Below, one piece after another: positions 15,460-23,462 of a stretch of DNA of 48,045 nt. The position numbers and the translations under genes are program-made. The DNA is from Ruminococcus flavefaciens (GTDB lineage: Bacteria > Bacillota > Clostridia > Oscillospirales > Ruminococcaceae), in the NCBI GenBank assembly GCA_902777125.1, contig CACYSQ010000022.1, positions 1 through 48,045 on the forward strand. Direction: 5' to 3'. Within the stretch, counting starts at the first letter, position 1. Each line of letters starts with the position of its first letter. Under the pieces are notes generated by a model that saw nothing but the letters and a program-made list of their open reading frames with translations, ran no database searches and had not been told where the DNA came from.

Positions 15460-16620
15460 ATGATAAAGCTTACAGACGATATTTTCTATATCGGTGTTGA
15501 TGACCGCCAGCTCGACCTTTTCGAGGGACAGTACGATGTTCCCAACGGCATGGCTTACAATTCATACATCATCTTCGATGATAAGACCGCAGTCTTCGAT
15601 ACTGTGGATGGGAACTTCACCGATGAATGGCTCGACAACATCACTGAGGTACTCGCCGACCGCACTCCGGACTACCTTGTCGTTCAGCACATGGAGCCCG
15701 ACCATTCCGCTAATATAGCTGAATTCATGAAGCAGTACCCCGGTACCGTCATAATGGGCAATTCCAAGACCTTTGCCATGATGAAGGCTTTCTTCCCGGG
15801 ACTCGCTCTCGAGGGCAGAACTCTCGAGGTCAAGGACGGCGATACCCTTTCCCTCGGCAGCCACGAGCTGAAATTCATCTTTGCGCCTATGGTACACTGG
15901 CCGGAGGTAATGTTCACCTACGACAGCAAGGACAAGGTGCTCTTCTCGGCTGACGCTTTCGGCAAATTCGGTGCGCTCGACACTGACGAGGACTGGGCTT
16001 GCGAGGCAAGACGCTATTACTTCGGCATCGTCGGAAAGTACGGTGCACAGGTACAGGCTGTCCTGAAAAAGACCGCAGCCCTCGATATACAGATGATATG
16101 TCCGCTCCACGGACCCGTTCTCCTCGAGAACCTCGGCTATTACCTTGACCTTTACAATACATGGTCGTCCTACGGCGTGGAGTCCGAGGGCGTTTTCATA
16201 GCCTATACCTCGGTCTACGGCAACACTAAGAACGCTGCCGAGCTTCTCAGGGACAAGCTCCTCGAAAAGGGCTGCCCGAAGGTCGCTATCGCAGACCTTG
16301 CCCGCGAGGATATGGCTGAATCAGTCGAGGACGCTTTCCGCTACGGCAAGCTCGTTCTCGCAACCACCACCTACAATGCGGACATTTTCCCCTTCATGAA
16401 GCACTTCATACTCGACCTCACCGAGAGGAACTACCAGAACCGCACTATCGGCATCATCGAGAACGGAAGCTGGGCTCCCACCGCAGCCAGGGTCATAAAG
16501 GGAATGTTCGAGAAATCGAAGAACATAACGTTCACTGATACCACAGTTACTGTAAAGTCAGCAGTCAGCGATGAGAATGTCGCTCAGATAGAGGCTCTTG
16601 CGGACGAAATACTGAAATAA
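15460..16620 (+). CDS. Flavodiiron protein (FprA-type flavoprotein)
   Basis: 386 residues in the standard two-domain layout. The N-terminal metallo-beta-lactamase-like domain (1-250) has the diiron ligands in HMEPDHS (about 77-83), HWPEVMF near 147 and SADAFGKFGAL near 165. The C-terminal flavodoxin domain (about 250-386) opens with the FMN loop YTSVYGNTKNAAELL. Such enzymes reduce O2 to water or NO to N2O in anaerobes, with electrons from rubredoxin or reduced flavin. The ribosome site is AGAGGTAA. The next two genes, 22 bp downstream, concern thiol redox, so this looks like an oxidative-stress operon. Confidence 0.92.
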   Translation: MIKLTDDIFYIGVDDRQLDLFEGQYDVPNGMAYNSYIIFDDKTAVFDTVDGNFTDEWLDNITEVLADRTPDYLVVQHMEPDHSANIAEFMKQYPGTVIMGNSKTFAMMKAFFPGLALEGRTLEVKDGDTLSLGSHELKFIFAPMVHWPEVMFTYDSKDKVLFSADAFGKFGALDTDEDWACEARRYYFGIVGKYGAQVQAVLKKTAALDIQMICPLHGPVLLENLGYYLDLYNTWSSYGVESEGVFIAYTSVYGNTKNAAELLRDKLLEKGCPKVAIADLAREDMAESVEDAFRYGKLVLATTTYNADIFPFMKHFILDLTERNYQNRTIGIIENGSWAPTAARVIKGMFEKSKNITFTDTTVTVKSAVSDENVAQIEALADEILK

Positions 16621-16642
16621 GAGCCGGAAAAGGAGAACCCCC

Positions 16643-16846
16643 ATGAAGGTAACGCTCAATCCCGACAAGGCAGTTGTTGACCGCATAAAGGAGGGCTTGA
16701 AGCTCAAGGACGGCTACTGTCCGTGCAGGCTCGCAAAAACGCCCGAGAACAAGTGTATGTGCAAGGAGTTCCGCGACCAGATCGCCGATCCGGATTTCGA
16801 GGGCTTCTGCCACTGTATGCTCTACTACAAGTCAAAGGAGGACTGA
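16643..16846 (+). CDS. Ferredoxin-thioredoxin reductase catalytic-chain-like protein
   Basis: 67 residues with the Cys pattern of the FTR catalytic beta chain: CPCRLAK, then CMC, then CHC (GFCHCMLYY). In FTR these cysteines ligate a [4Fe-4S] cluster next to a redox-active disulfide and pass electrons from ferredoxin to thioredoxin. This version is shorter at the N terminus than plant FTR. It is followed after 2 bp by a thioredoxin gene, its expected partner. The ATG follows AAAAGGAGAA. No FTR variable (alpha) chain is present, as in other anaerobic bacteria and archaea with FTR-like proteins. Confidence 0.82.
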   Translation: MKVTLNPDKAVVDRIKEGLKLKDGYCPCRLAKTPENKCMCKEFRDQIADPDFEGFCHCMLYYKSKED

Positions 16847-16848
16847 CT

Positions 16849-17166
16849 ATGAACGAGATAGTTATAACCAAGGAGAATTTCGACGCCGAGGTCCGCAATT
16901 ACAGAGGACTTCCCATACTGCTCGATTTCTGGGCAGGCTGGTGCGGACCGTGCATGATGCTCGCACCGGTCGTTGCTGAGATAGCGGAGGAATACGGTGA
17001 CAAGGTCAGGGTGGGCAAGGTCAATGTTGACGAGCAGCCCGAGCTTGCAGCAGCATTCAGGGTCGAGAGCATACCGATGCTCGTTGTCGTAAAGGACGGC
17101 GGCATCGTGAAGCAGTCCGTGGGCTACCGTTCAAAGGACAACGTCCTCGATATGCTGGGACTGTGA
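16849..17166 (+). CDS. trxA: Thioredoxin
   Basis: 105 residues with the thioredoxin fold and active site WAGWCGPC (WCGPC at about residues 29-33). The cis-Pro motif is present as SIPMLVVV (about 73-80). The frame is open upstream into the preceding gene, but the ATG at 16849 follows AAAGGAGG and gives the normal length. It overlaps no gene and lies 2 bp after the FTR-like gene, indicating reduction by ferredoxin through that protein. A short GCGTCCGC hairpin follows it. Confidence 0.92.
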   Translation: MNEIVITKENFDAEVRNYRGLPILLDFWAGWCGPCMMLAPVVAEIAEEYGDKVRVGKVNVDEQPELAAAFRVESIPMLVVVKDGGIVKQSVGYRSKDNVLDMLGL

Positions 17167-17185
17167 TAACCGATAAGAAAACAGC

Positions 17186-17206
17186 GCGTCCGCTTTATGC
17201 GGACGC
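17186..17206 (+). terminator. Weak terminator-like hairpin after thioredoxin
   Basis: GCGTCCGC and GCGGACGC around a 5-nt loop, followed only by ATTTACC. It could attenuate rather than stop transcription into the epimerase gene. Confidence 0.45.
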
Positions 17207-17226
17207 ATTTACCGGGAGATGATGAT

Positions 17227-18120
17227 ATGAAGGTGCTTGTTCTCGGAGGAACAAGATTTTTCGGCGTTGATATGGTGAAAAAGCTCATTGCTGACGGTCA
17301 CGAGGTCACCCTCGCGAACCGCGGAAGGACTCCCGACAGCTTCGGGGATTCCGTTATCAGGAAGGTCTTCGATCACCGTGACGAGGAGAGCATCAGGTCT
17401 GCTTTCAGCGGAGAGCATTACGATGCCGTCATAGACAAGATCGCCTATTCCTCCAACGATATAAGGCGTATCGCAGGAAATATCGGCATGGACAGGTACA
17501 TCTTCGCCTCTACCGGCGGAGTTTATCCCACTATGCACACCATGATAACCGAGGACGAGTTCAGACCCGAAAGCATTGAGCTGAAATGGGGCGAACGCGA
17601 TCCGGAAAACGGCTTCGATTACGATACAGGCAAGCGTCAGGCGGAATGTGCCGCTGTAAAGCTCCTGCCGGAAAGAGATACCGTTATGGTAAGGCTTCCC
17701 GTCGTTATAGGCGAGAACGATTACCTCCGCAGACTTCTCTTCTACGTTGAGCACGTTATGACCGGAAAGCCGATGTACATTGCAAATCCCGATGTGAGGA
17801 TATGCTACATAAGCCAGAGTGAAGCCGGAGGTTTCTTCGCGGATATCCTCCGCACAGACCTTTGCGGCGCGGTCAATGCCAGCAGCATCGGCAGCATTTC
17901 ACCCGGAGAGTTCATCGCCTATGCGGAGGGACTTACCGGCAGAAAAGCCGTTCTCAGCGATGAAGGCGATCCGGCACCCTATAACGGATTTGTCAGCGAC
18001 TATACCCTCGATACGCGAAAGGCTGAAAGCTCCGGTATCGAGTTTCAGTACCTCGGGGACTGGATATACAGCCTTATCGGGTACTATGCGGACGGCATTG
18101 CAGCCGGCGCAGAACTTTAA
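17227..18120 (+). CDS. NAD-dependent epimerase/dehydratase (atypical SDR)
   Basis: 297 residues. The Rossmann start MKVLVLGGTRFFGVDMVKKL has the GGTRFFG glycine motif of extended/atypical short-chain dehydrogenases. YDAVIDKIAYSS and the FASTGGVYP segment follow, with a YDTGKRQAE segment containing the YxxxK pair. It resembles 'NAD-dependent epimerase' proteins of Firmicutes and plant CSP41-like enzymes, without a known substrate. The start at 17227 follows GGGAGATGATGAT. The next gene starts 15 bp downstream, so it may be part of a glycan-modification operon. Confidence 0.75.
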   Translation: MKVLVLGGTRFFGVDMVKKLIADGHEVTLANRGRTPDSFGDSVIRKVFDHRDEESIRSAFSGEHYDAVIDKIAYSSNDIRRIAGNIGMDRYIFASTGGVYPTMHTMITEDEFRPESIELKWGERDPENGFDYDTGKRQAECAAVKLLPERDTVMVRLPVVIGENDYLRRLLFYVEHVMTGKPMYIANPDVRICYISQSEAGGFFADILRTDLCGAVNASSIGSISPGEFIAYAEGLTGRKAVLSDEGDPAPYNGFVSDYTLDTRKAESSGIEFQYLGDWIYSLIGYYADGIAAGAEL

Positions 18121-18135
18121 GGAGAAGGGGAAGTT

Positions 18136-19116
18136 ATGGAGCTTCTTTCATTTGTGATACCCTGTTACCGTTCGGAACAGACTATAGCCTCGGTCGTGGA
18201 TAAGGTCATCGAGACTGTGACTAACGACGGCAGGTACGACTATGAGATAATATGCGTGAACGACTGTTCACCTGATAATACCCTCGATGTGCTGAACCGT
18301 CTCGCGGACAGCAACGAGAAGATAATCGTCCTTGACCTTGCAAGGAATTTCGGTCAGCATTCAGCTATAATGGCAGGCTTCAACTATGTTTCCGGCGATA
18401 TCATCGTGTGTCTCGATGACGACGGTCAGACGCCGCCGGAGGAGTGCTTCAAGCTCATAGACAAGCTCAATGAGGGCTACGACCTCGTTTCCGCAAAATA
18501 TCCGAAAAAGAAGGAGTCGCTTTTCAGGAGATTCGGCTCGTGGACCGCTGTCAAGATGGCGGAAAGGCTGATAAGTATGCCGAAAAACATTGAGCTGAAC
18601 AGCTATTATGCAGTGCGGCGATTCGTTGTTGAAGAGACTATAAAGTACCGCAATGCCTATCCGTATGTCCACGGACTTGAACTGCGTGTCACGCGGAAGA
18701 TCGCCTGCGTAGAGGTCGAGCACAGGGCAAGAGAGGTCGGAAGATCGGGATATACTCTTTCAAAGCTCATAGGTCTTTGGATCACAGGCTTTACTGCATT
18801 TTCCGAAAAGCCTCTGAGAATAGCCTCCGGGACAGGAGCGCTCTGTGCGTTCGCCGGATTTATATTCGGTATAGTGATAATCATAAAGAAGCTGCTGAAT
18901 CCCGGAGTGCCGGTAGGATACAGTTCGCTCATGGCGGTCATACTGTTCGTATCGGGCTTTATCATGCTCATGCTCGGTCTTATCGGCGAATACATAGGAA
19001 AAATATATATCTGTATCAATAATGCACCGCAGTATGTTGTAAGGTCAGCTCGCAATGTAAGGTCAGAAAAAGCGGCTTCTGATGAAAAGATCATTGATAA
19101 GCAGTCTCGAACGTAA
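18136..19116 (+). CDS. Membrane-linked family 2 glycosyltransferase (GtrB/DPM1-like)
   Basis: 326 residues. A GT-A domain (about 1-220) begins SFVIPCYRSEQTI and carries VNDCSPDNT and the nucleotide-sugar motif LDDDGQTPPE. Two hydrophobic helices (about 232-258 and 268-295) follow, as in GtrB and bactoprenol-phosphate glucosyltransferases. Such enzymes load a sugar on undecaprenyl phosphate, for transfer outside the membrane. Ribosome site AAGGAGAAGGGG overlaps the end of the epimerase. The radical SAM gene follows after 40 bp. Donor and acceptor are unknown. Confidence 0.85.
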   Translation: MELLSFVIPCYRSEQTIASVVDKVIETVTNDGRYDYEIICVNDCSPDNTLDVLNRLADSNEKIIVLDLARNFGQHSAIMAGFNYVSGDIIVCLDDDGQTPPEECFKLIDKLNEGYDLVSAKYPKKKESLFRRFGSWTAVKMAERLISMPKNIELNSYYAVRRFVVEETIKYRNAYPYVHGLELRVTRKIACVEVEHRAREVGRSGYTLSKLIGLWITGFTAFSEKPLRIASGTGALCAFAGFIFGIVIIIKKLLNPGVPVGYSSLMAVILFVSGFIMLMLGLIGEYIGKIYICINNAPQYVVRSARNVRSEKAASDEKIIDKQSRT

Positions 19117-19156
19117 AGCATGAGTTGAGTATATTTTGAGGGGAGGAACAGCGTTA

Positions 19157-20098
19157 ATGAGTTATGTCAGGTGTATAGACTATTGGGATTTTCTTTCAAA
19201 GCAGGATGATAAGGATATGGTCTTTCAGTGCGTTGATGACCCTGAGCAGAGAAAGGCTGTTTTCAATAAATACGTCAATATAGTACATATGGAGCTGAGC
19301 ACATACTGCAACCGGAGATGCAGCTATTGTCCGATCGCGGTTTATCCGCGTGAACAGGAGTATATGCAGGATGAATTATTCCGGAAAGTTATTGATGAAC
19401 TGTATGAAATAGGCTATACTGGCAGCATCAGCCTGAACCTTTATAATGAACCGCTGTATGATGAAAAGCTTGAAGACAGGATACGGAGGATAAAAGAAAA
19501 GCTTCCGCAATGCTATATCCATTTCAATTCAAACGGTGATAAGCTTACCGTTGAAAGGCTCGAAAGTCTTTGGGAAGCGGGTCTGAACCAGATAAGAGTT
19601 ACTCTTCAGACCCTTCCTAACGAGGAATGGCGTGATGAAAAGAAGAGGGCTGAATTCAAAAGGTTCCTACAGAAGATCGGAAAAGAAGAATATTTTGAAA
19701 AACGCACCGAGACCCAAAACAAGTGTATAGAAGTGGAGATATCCTTTCCCGGCAACAGACGCTTTTTCTTACAGTGTATGAACTGGAGCGTTTACGGTGC
19801 TGACCGCGGAGGCAATGTTAAAGATCTTTCGATTGAAAAAAGAACTGCTCCATGTATCTATCCGATAAGGGAATTCTGTATCGCCTGTGACGGTTCAGTG
19901 AAGCTGTGCTGCAATATGTATTTTAACGCACCGGATTACGGAAATATCAGAGATAAAGGCATACTTGACCATTATTTCGGAAAGCCTCTTGTAAAATGCA
20001 GAAAAAGCGTTTTTGAATATGGTGAAAAATGGGGTGCTTGCTCCACCTGTAATTCCGGAATAGAATTTGTTCCGTCCGAACCTTGCGCGGAGCTATAA
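19157..20098 (+). CDS. Radical SAM/SPASM domain protein
   Basis: 313 residues. The SAM-cluster motif CNRRCSYCP at about 52-60 (CxxxCxxC) heads a TIM-barrel core, and a C-terminal SPASM-like region has CDGSVKLCC and a final CSTC pair. SPASM enzymes bind extra Fe-S clusters and usually modify peptides or proteins, but some act on sugars. The ATG at 19157 follows GAGGGGAGGAA. Its base composition is visibly more AT-rich than the upstream epimerase, suggesting separate acquisition. No precursor peptide was found nearby, so the substrate may be a glycan made with its two upstream neighbours, or a protein. Family call good, function open. Confidence 0.8.
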   Translation: MSYVRCIDYWDFLSKQDDKDMVFQCVDDPEQRKAVFNKYVNIVHMELSTYCNRRCSYCPIAVYPREQEYMQDELFRKVIDELYEIGYTGSISLNLYNEPLYDEKLEDRIRRIKEKLPQCYIHFNSNGDKLTVERLESLWEAGLNQIRVTLQTLPNEEWRDEKKRAEFKRFLQKIGKEEYFEKRTETQNKCIEVEISFPGNRRFFLQCMNWSVYGADRGGNVKDLSIEKRTAPCIYPIREFCIACDGSVKLCCNMYFNAPDYGNIRDKGILDHYFGKPLVKCRKSVFEYGEKWGACSTCNSGIEFVPSEPCAEL

Positions 20099-20107
20099 CT
20101 TTAAAAA

Positions 20108-20133
20108 GCCGTAGGATCACCTACGGCTTTTTT
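20108..20133. terminator. Bidirectional terminator shared by radical SAM and T7SS operons
   Basis: Stem GCCGTAGG/CCTACGGC (20108-20115 with 20120-20127), a 4-nt loop and a T-run on the plus strand; AAAAA on the left gives a T-run for the minus strand. The minus-strand stop TAG (20121-20123) of the FHA gene lies inside the stem. Confidence 0.85.
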
Positions 20134-21134
20134 ACTATGTAGAATGTGAAGCTCTCGCCGGCGAGCTGGATCTTTGAGCCGTTTTCGAGGCGTGAGCAGA
20201 TGCCGTTGAAGCGGCGGCTGATGGGGTCATAGCCGGCAGGAAGCTCCATGCCGTTTATGCGGGTACCGTTTTTTGAGCCGAGATCGACGATGTAGTAGGT
20301 CGTACCGTCCCTGAAGATAAGGGCGTGGCGTTTTCCGACGCGCTTATTGCTGGTAAGGGCGATATCAGGGGAGATAGTGACGCCGTTACCGTCAACGCCG
20401 ATCCTGCCGATGACGCAGTTTATGGCGGTTATCGGGAAATCCAAGCCGTTCCTGTCGTTTCTGATGAAGGCGTCGCACGGAGGCAGGGACGGTTCCTTTG
20501 GTCTCAGGGTCTCGGGCTCGCTGAATTCGCCGCCGGTCATAGTCATGGTATCCGGCGGCTCGGCAGGGAGCTGAAACGACGAGATATCGCCGGTATTGCT
20601 ATCGAGGAAAGCGGCGGTATCGGCGGCGGAGAAATTCTTCTGTTTCCTGATGAACTGGAGGAATTCCTTTATTCTTCCGCTGTCGGAGGAGAGCTTTGCG
20701 CCGCTGATGATATCCTGCATAAAGCCGAATATCTGCTTGCTTTCGAGCGGGGAATAGTTATTCTGAACGGGACAGAATACGAGCTCGAGCATACGCTTAT
20801 TGACGTTGTAGAAAGCGTACTTTATGTCGGGAACGAGTTTCTGTACAGTGAGTCGGTTTTTTTCGAGGTTTTCCATGACGGAAACGATCTGTCTCACGAT
20901 AATGAGCAGTTCCTCCTCGGTCATGAGATTACGTTTCAGGTAGAGGCTTAGCGGAACACATCTGCTTGCGTCAAAAATGACGGTGAGCTTTTCCTCATCG
21001 AAGCTCAGAACCTTCATAACGCCCTCCGGCGGATCGCCGAGGAGCTCTATTTCGCGCCGGTTGAAGCCTTCGCGCTGTGTGACGTTGCATACCAGGATAT
21101 GTCCCTGCTGCAATTTAGTGTAACGGAATTTCAT
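20121..21134 (-). CDS. DUF6382-like/FHA-domain protein of the T7SS locus
   Basis: 337 residues, no membrane segment seen. The N-terminal half (about 1-175, MKFRYTKLQQGHILVC onward) resembles the DUF6382 region that in Firmicutes precedes an FHA domain. The C-terminal FHA domain (about 240-335) has GRIG, KRHALIF and DLGSKNGTRINGMEL, which bind phosphothreonine. It is the last gene of the T7SS operon, where T7SSb loci normally encode EssB/YukC. The helical plan of its N-terminal half is reminiscent of the EssB pseudokinase-like domain, but this is only an impression. It may link the EssC FHA domain to regulation. The ATG has no strong ribosome site and lies 9 bp after the previous stop. Confidence 0.72.
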   Translation of the reverse strand: MKFRYTKLQQGHILVCNVTQREGFNRREIELLGDPPEGVMKVLSFDEEKLTVIFDASRCVPLSLYLKRNLMTEEELLIIVRQIVSVMENLEKNRLTVQKLVPDIKYAFYNVNKRMLELVFCPVQNNYSPLESKQIFGFMQDIISGAKLSSDSGRIKEFLQFIRKQKNFSAADTAAFLDSNTGDISSFQLPAEPPDTMTMTGGEFSEPETLRPKEPSLPPCDAFIRNDRNGLDFPITAINCVIGRIGVDGNGVTISPDIALTSNKRVGKRHALIFRDGTTYYIVDLGSKNGTRINGMELPAGYDPISRRFNGICSRLENGSKIQLAGESFTFYIVKKP

Positions 21135-21143
21135 AGCGGGGTA

Positions 21144-21461
21144 TCAGGTCCAGCCTCCGATCTTTGAAGCCTGTTCGACCGACTCTGACTGAGCTTTTTT
21201 GTAGAGGCTGTAAGCAGCCTGCAAGATCTCCTTGTATTTTTTCAGGTTTTCGGAAGTGACAGTGAAGATGCCGTCGGGAGCGCTCATAGCGTTCCACTGA
21301 ATGAGGAAGGCATCGGTATCCTCAGCTCTCCAGGCGCTTCGGGCCTGTCCCACCTCGGAGTTCATCTGTGCGAGAAGGGTAGCTCTTGCGAGCATATAGG
21401 CTCCGAGAGCAGATTCTGCGCTTTTGATATCATCGAGATTTACATTGATGTAATTTCCCAT
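21144..21461 (-). CDS. WXG100-like protein, W-x-A variant (pair 2)
   Basis: 105 residues, mostly helical, with W44 in SAWRAEDTDAF at the hairpin turn, where the canonical motif is WxG. The same W-x-A-E-D pattern occurs in the protein at 26318-26620 (AAWDAEDNLAF), so they are paralogues. It is shorter in helix 1 and ends in GGWT. It has no YxxxD/E tail, suggesting that it needs a partner with one, namely the gene just upstream. The ATG follows GGAGG. Likely a T7SS substrate or effector-binding partner; exact role unknown. Confidence 0.68.
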   Translation of the reverse strand: MGNYINVNLDDIKSAESALGAYMLARATLLAQMNSEVGQARSAWRAEDTDAFLIQWNAMSAPDGIFTVTSENLKKYKEILQAAYSLYKKAQSESVEQASKIGGWT

Positions 21462-21475
21462 AGTTTACCTCCGTA

Positions 21476-21769
21476 TTACTTGAAAAGCTCGCTGAGGGAG
21501 GTATTCTGGGTCTCGACAGCATCATATCCCAGAGCTACTCTCTCGCGTAGAAATCTCGCATATTCCGCAACGCAGCTTCTCTGAGCCTCGATGCAGTTGT
21601 CCTTGATATTGGTGAAAAGCGGGACGATAGCGTTTGCAGAAGCGCCGTCCCAGGAGCTGTAGAGCCTGTTCATAGCGGCGATGACCCCCGAAGCGGAGTC
21701 AGCGATCTTGTTATTGGCAATTTCTATCGTTGAAGCGAGAGTCATAACACTTTCTGTATTGACAAACAT
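21476..21769 (-). CDS. WXG100 family protein (pair 2)
   Basis: 97 residues. The WxG turn is SWDGAS (W40-D-G42) between two helices, and the tail contains the YxxxE secretion signal (GYDAVE, Y82-E86) and ends SLSELFK. The protein at 26003-26305 shares this architecture and its tail (LSEAFK). These are EsxA-like helical hairpin proteins exported by EssC. Ribosome site AAGGAGGTGG. It lies directly beside the reverse-arranged effector gene, which suggests that it pairs with the W-x-A protein at 21144-21461 to deliver that effector. Confidence 0.82.
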   Translation of the reverse strand: MFVNTESVMTLASTIEIANNKIADSASGVIAAMNRLYSSWDGASANAIVPLFTNIKDNCIEAQRSCVAEYARFLRERVALGYDAVETQNTSLSELFK

Positions 21770-21783
21770 ATAAGCCCACCTCC

Positions 21784-21984
21784 TTATTCATTGACCTGAG
21801 AGCGGTCGATATTCTGGAGCTTGCTTCTTGCCTTGCTGAGGCTGCTTATCTTGTCGCTGATAACGCTTGCGATCTTCTGCTCGGTATAAATGCCCCTGAA
21901 ATCCGATCTGAGCTTGCATTCTATTTCACTGAGCTCGTTGATGATACTGCTGAGCTCACTGATAATCGAGGTTACTTCGTCCAT
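21784..21984 (-). CDS. Small helical T7SS-associated protein
   Basis: 66 residues, predicted as one or two amphipathic helices with a heptad-like leucine/isoleucine pattern (SIISELSSIINELSEIECKL). It has no Trp. The gene follows the effector by 2 bp and precedes the WXG pair. In the S. aureus TslA system two small helical proteins (TlaA, TlaB) bind the C-terminal targeting domain of the lipase; this gene occupies an equivalent place. The ATG follows GATAGGGGG. That role is inferred from position only. Confidence 0.6.
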   Translation of the reverse strand: MDEVTSIISELSSIINELSEIECKLRSDFRGIYTEQKIASVISDKISSLSKARSKLQNIDRSQVNE

Positions 21985-21986
21985 GA

Positions 21987-23456
21987 TTATCCCCCTATCA
22001 TACTTAGTATCTTGTTTTCTGCGTCTTCAAACCTCTGAGCGGTGTCATTGAGGCAGTTTGCGCAGCCGTTTATTTTTTCCGACCAGCATATTTTCAGGTC
22101 AGAGGAGAGAAGATTCCAGAGGTCGGTCCACTTGACCTTCCAGTAAAGCCCGTCGATGCGTCTGTCGAGGGTCTCGAGCCTGCCGTTGACAGCCCAGAGC
22201 CTTCCTGCAAGCTCACGGAGATCGCCGGTATGGAACCTGAGACAGTTTTCGTTATTGATGTAATTCTGAGCTGCACGGTAATTGCTGTCGAATGTCATCT
22301 TGCACCATTCCACGATATCCTTTGCAGCCTTCTGAACAGCGGCGCAGAACTCAGCAGCCTTTTCTGCAGCCCAGTCCTTGATTCCGTTTGCTATCTTGCA
22401 GACATAATCTATGACGTTGTTGTATATCCATTCCTTCAGCTCACCGTAGAATTCCACAACAGTAACAGCCATTGCGAGCGCGACAACTCCCGGGTGCGAG
22501 GCCGCAAAGGTTATCAGAAGCGGAACGGATACGAGCGGGTGCGAGAAGCCTGCCATCATGCCGCCTGCAACGAGATCGGCGACAAAGTTTCCGATAGGAG
22601 CCGGAAGATCGTCGATAGCATTGGTCAGTCTTTCGGAGAGGGCAGCGATGAAATCCTGATGTCCCTCCTTGACGTAGCCGTTCTCATCGAAGTCGATATA
22701 CTTGGTATCATGCCTTAAGAAGCCGCCTACCGCCGGGATAAGAATGGCTTCGAGCTTGATCTGAATGAATTTGGAGTGCTCTCCGGGAAGCTCTTTCAGC
22801 ATCGAGCCGACAAAGCTCCACTTGTAATGATCGACCTTTCCGGCGTTCTTGTCGATAAGGTCCTTGTAATGGTCGATGAACTCCTGTGAGAAGCCCGGAC
22901 CGTCGAAGCTCACGCAGCGCTCGAAATTCTTGCCGACGCCGCAGTTGTCAGCGACAATGGTGCTGAATTCCGCGAGGTTTCCGCCGAGGGAGTGTCCCGT
23001 GAGATCGACCTTGTCGTAGCTGTTGAGCAGAGCGGCGTTTTCCTTCAGGAACTTCTGCGCCTCCTCATACTGATTGGTGGTGGTAGAGTTCATAAGACCG
23101 ATATCAGCCTCTATCCAGTCATGCTGGATATTGCTGAGGCCCTCCGCGTCCGTACCCATGCCCTCACTTCCGCGGAAGGCGGTTATGGCGTTTCCGTCGC
23201 CGGTATCTATTACACAGGCGGCAAAGCCGGTGTCGTTATTGGTGTCATATGAAGCAGATATCGACCATTTGCCCCAGAGCGTTTCCGGTACTCCATGATC
23301 TTTAAGTGCCTTAGCAACAGAGGAATCGTGCTTTGCAAGGTCTTCGAGCGTGACCTTAGTCTGACCGTTGCTGGCGAAATACTGGTACGAATCGTCCAGG
23401 TGGACATAGGCGACCTGTGTAGCGAGTTGTAATTCCTTATCGGTATAGGTTGGCAA
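21987..23456 (-). CDS. T7SS effector-like alpha/beta-hydrolase with C-terminal targeting domain (effector 2)
   Basis: 489 residues. The N-terminal lipase-like alpha/beta-hydrolase (about 1-260) has the nucleophile elbow TGHSLGG (S156) preceded by an AFRGSEG oxyanion-type segment and GWxx-like strands; H249 is a possible catalytic histidine. A membrane-like or helical middle (about 285-390) follows. The last ~98 residues (392-489, NYRAAQNYINNEN onward with DGLYWKVKWTDLWNL and CANCLNDTA) are about 70% identical by hand count to the end of the protein at 24169-25851, while the hydrolase parts differ. This puts the conserved targeting-like domain at the C terminus, like S. aureus TslA. Start TTG at 23456 after GGGGTGATG. 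Phospholipase activity is an inference. Confidence 0.78.
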   Translation of the reverse strand: MPTYTDKELQLATQVAYVHLDDSYQYFASNGQTKVTLEDLAKHDSSVAKALKDHGVPETLWGKWSISASYDTNNDTGFAACVIDTGDGNAITAFRGSEGMGTDAEGLSNIQHDWIEADIGLMNSTTTNQYEEAQKFLKENAALLNSYDKVDLTGHSLGGNLAEFSTIVADNCGVGKNFERCVSFDGPGFSQEFIDHYKDLIDKNAGKVDHYKWSFVGSMLKELPGEHSKFIQIKLEAILIPAVGGFLRHDTKYIDFDENGYVKEGHQDFIAALSERLTNAIDDLPAPIGNFVADLVAGGMMAGFSHPLVSVPLLITFAASHPGVVALAMAVTVVEFYGELKEWIYNNVIDYVCKIANGIKDWAAEKAAEFCAAVQKAAKDIVEWCKMTFDSNYRAAQNYINNENCLRFHTGDLRELAGRLWAVNGRLETLDRRIDGLYWKVKWTDLWNLLSSDLKICWSEKINGCANCLNDTAQRFEDAENKILSMIGG

Positions 23457-23462
23457 GGCACA

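Noticed and set aside
15282-15500. 72-codon plus-strand frame before the flavodiiron gene
   Set aside because: Covers the promoter and the true ribosome site of the flavodiiron gene and has no ribosome site of its own.
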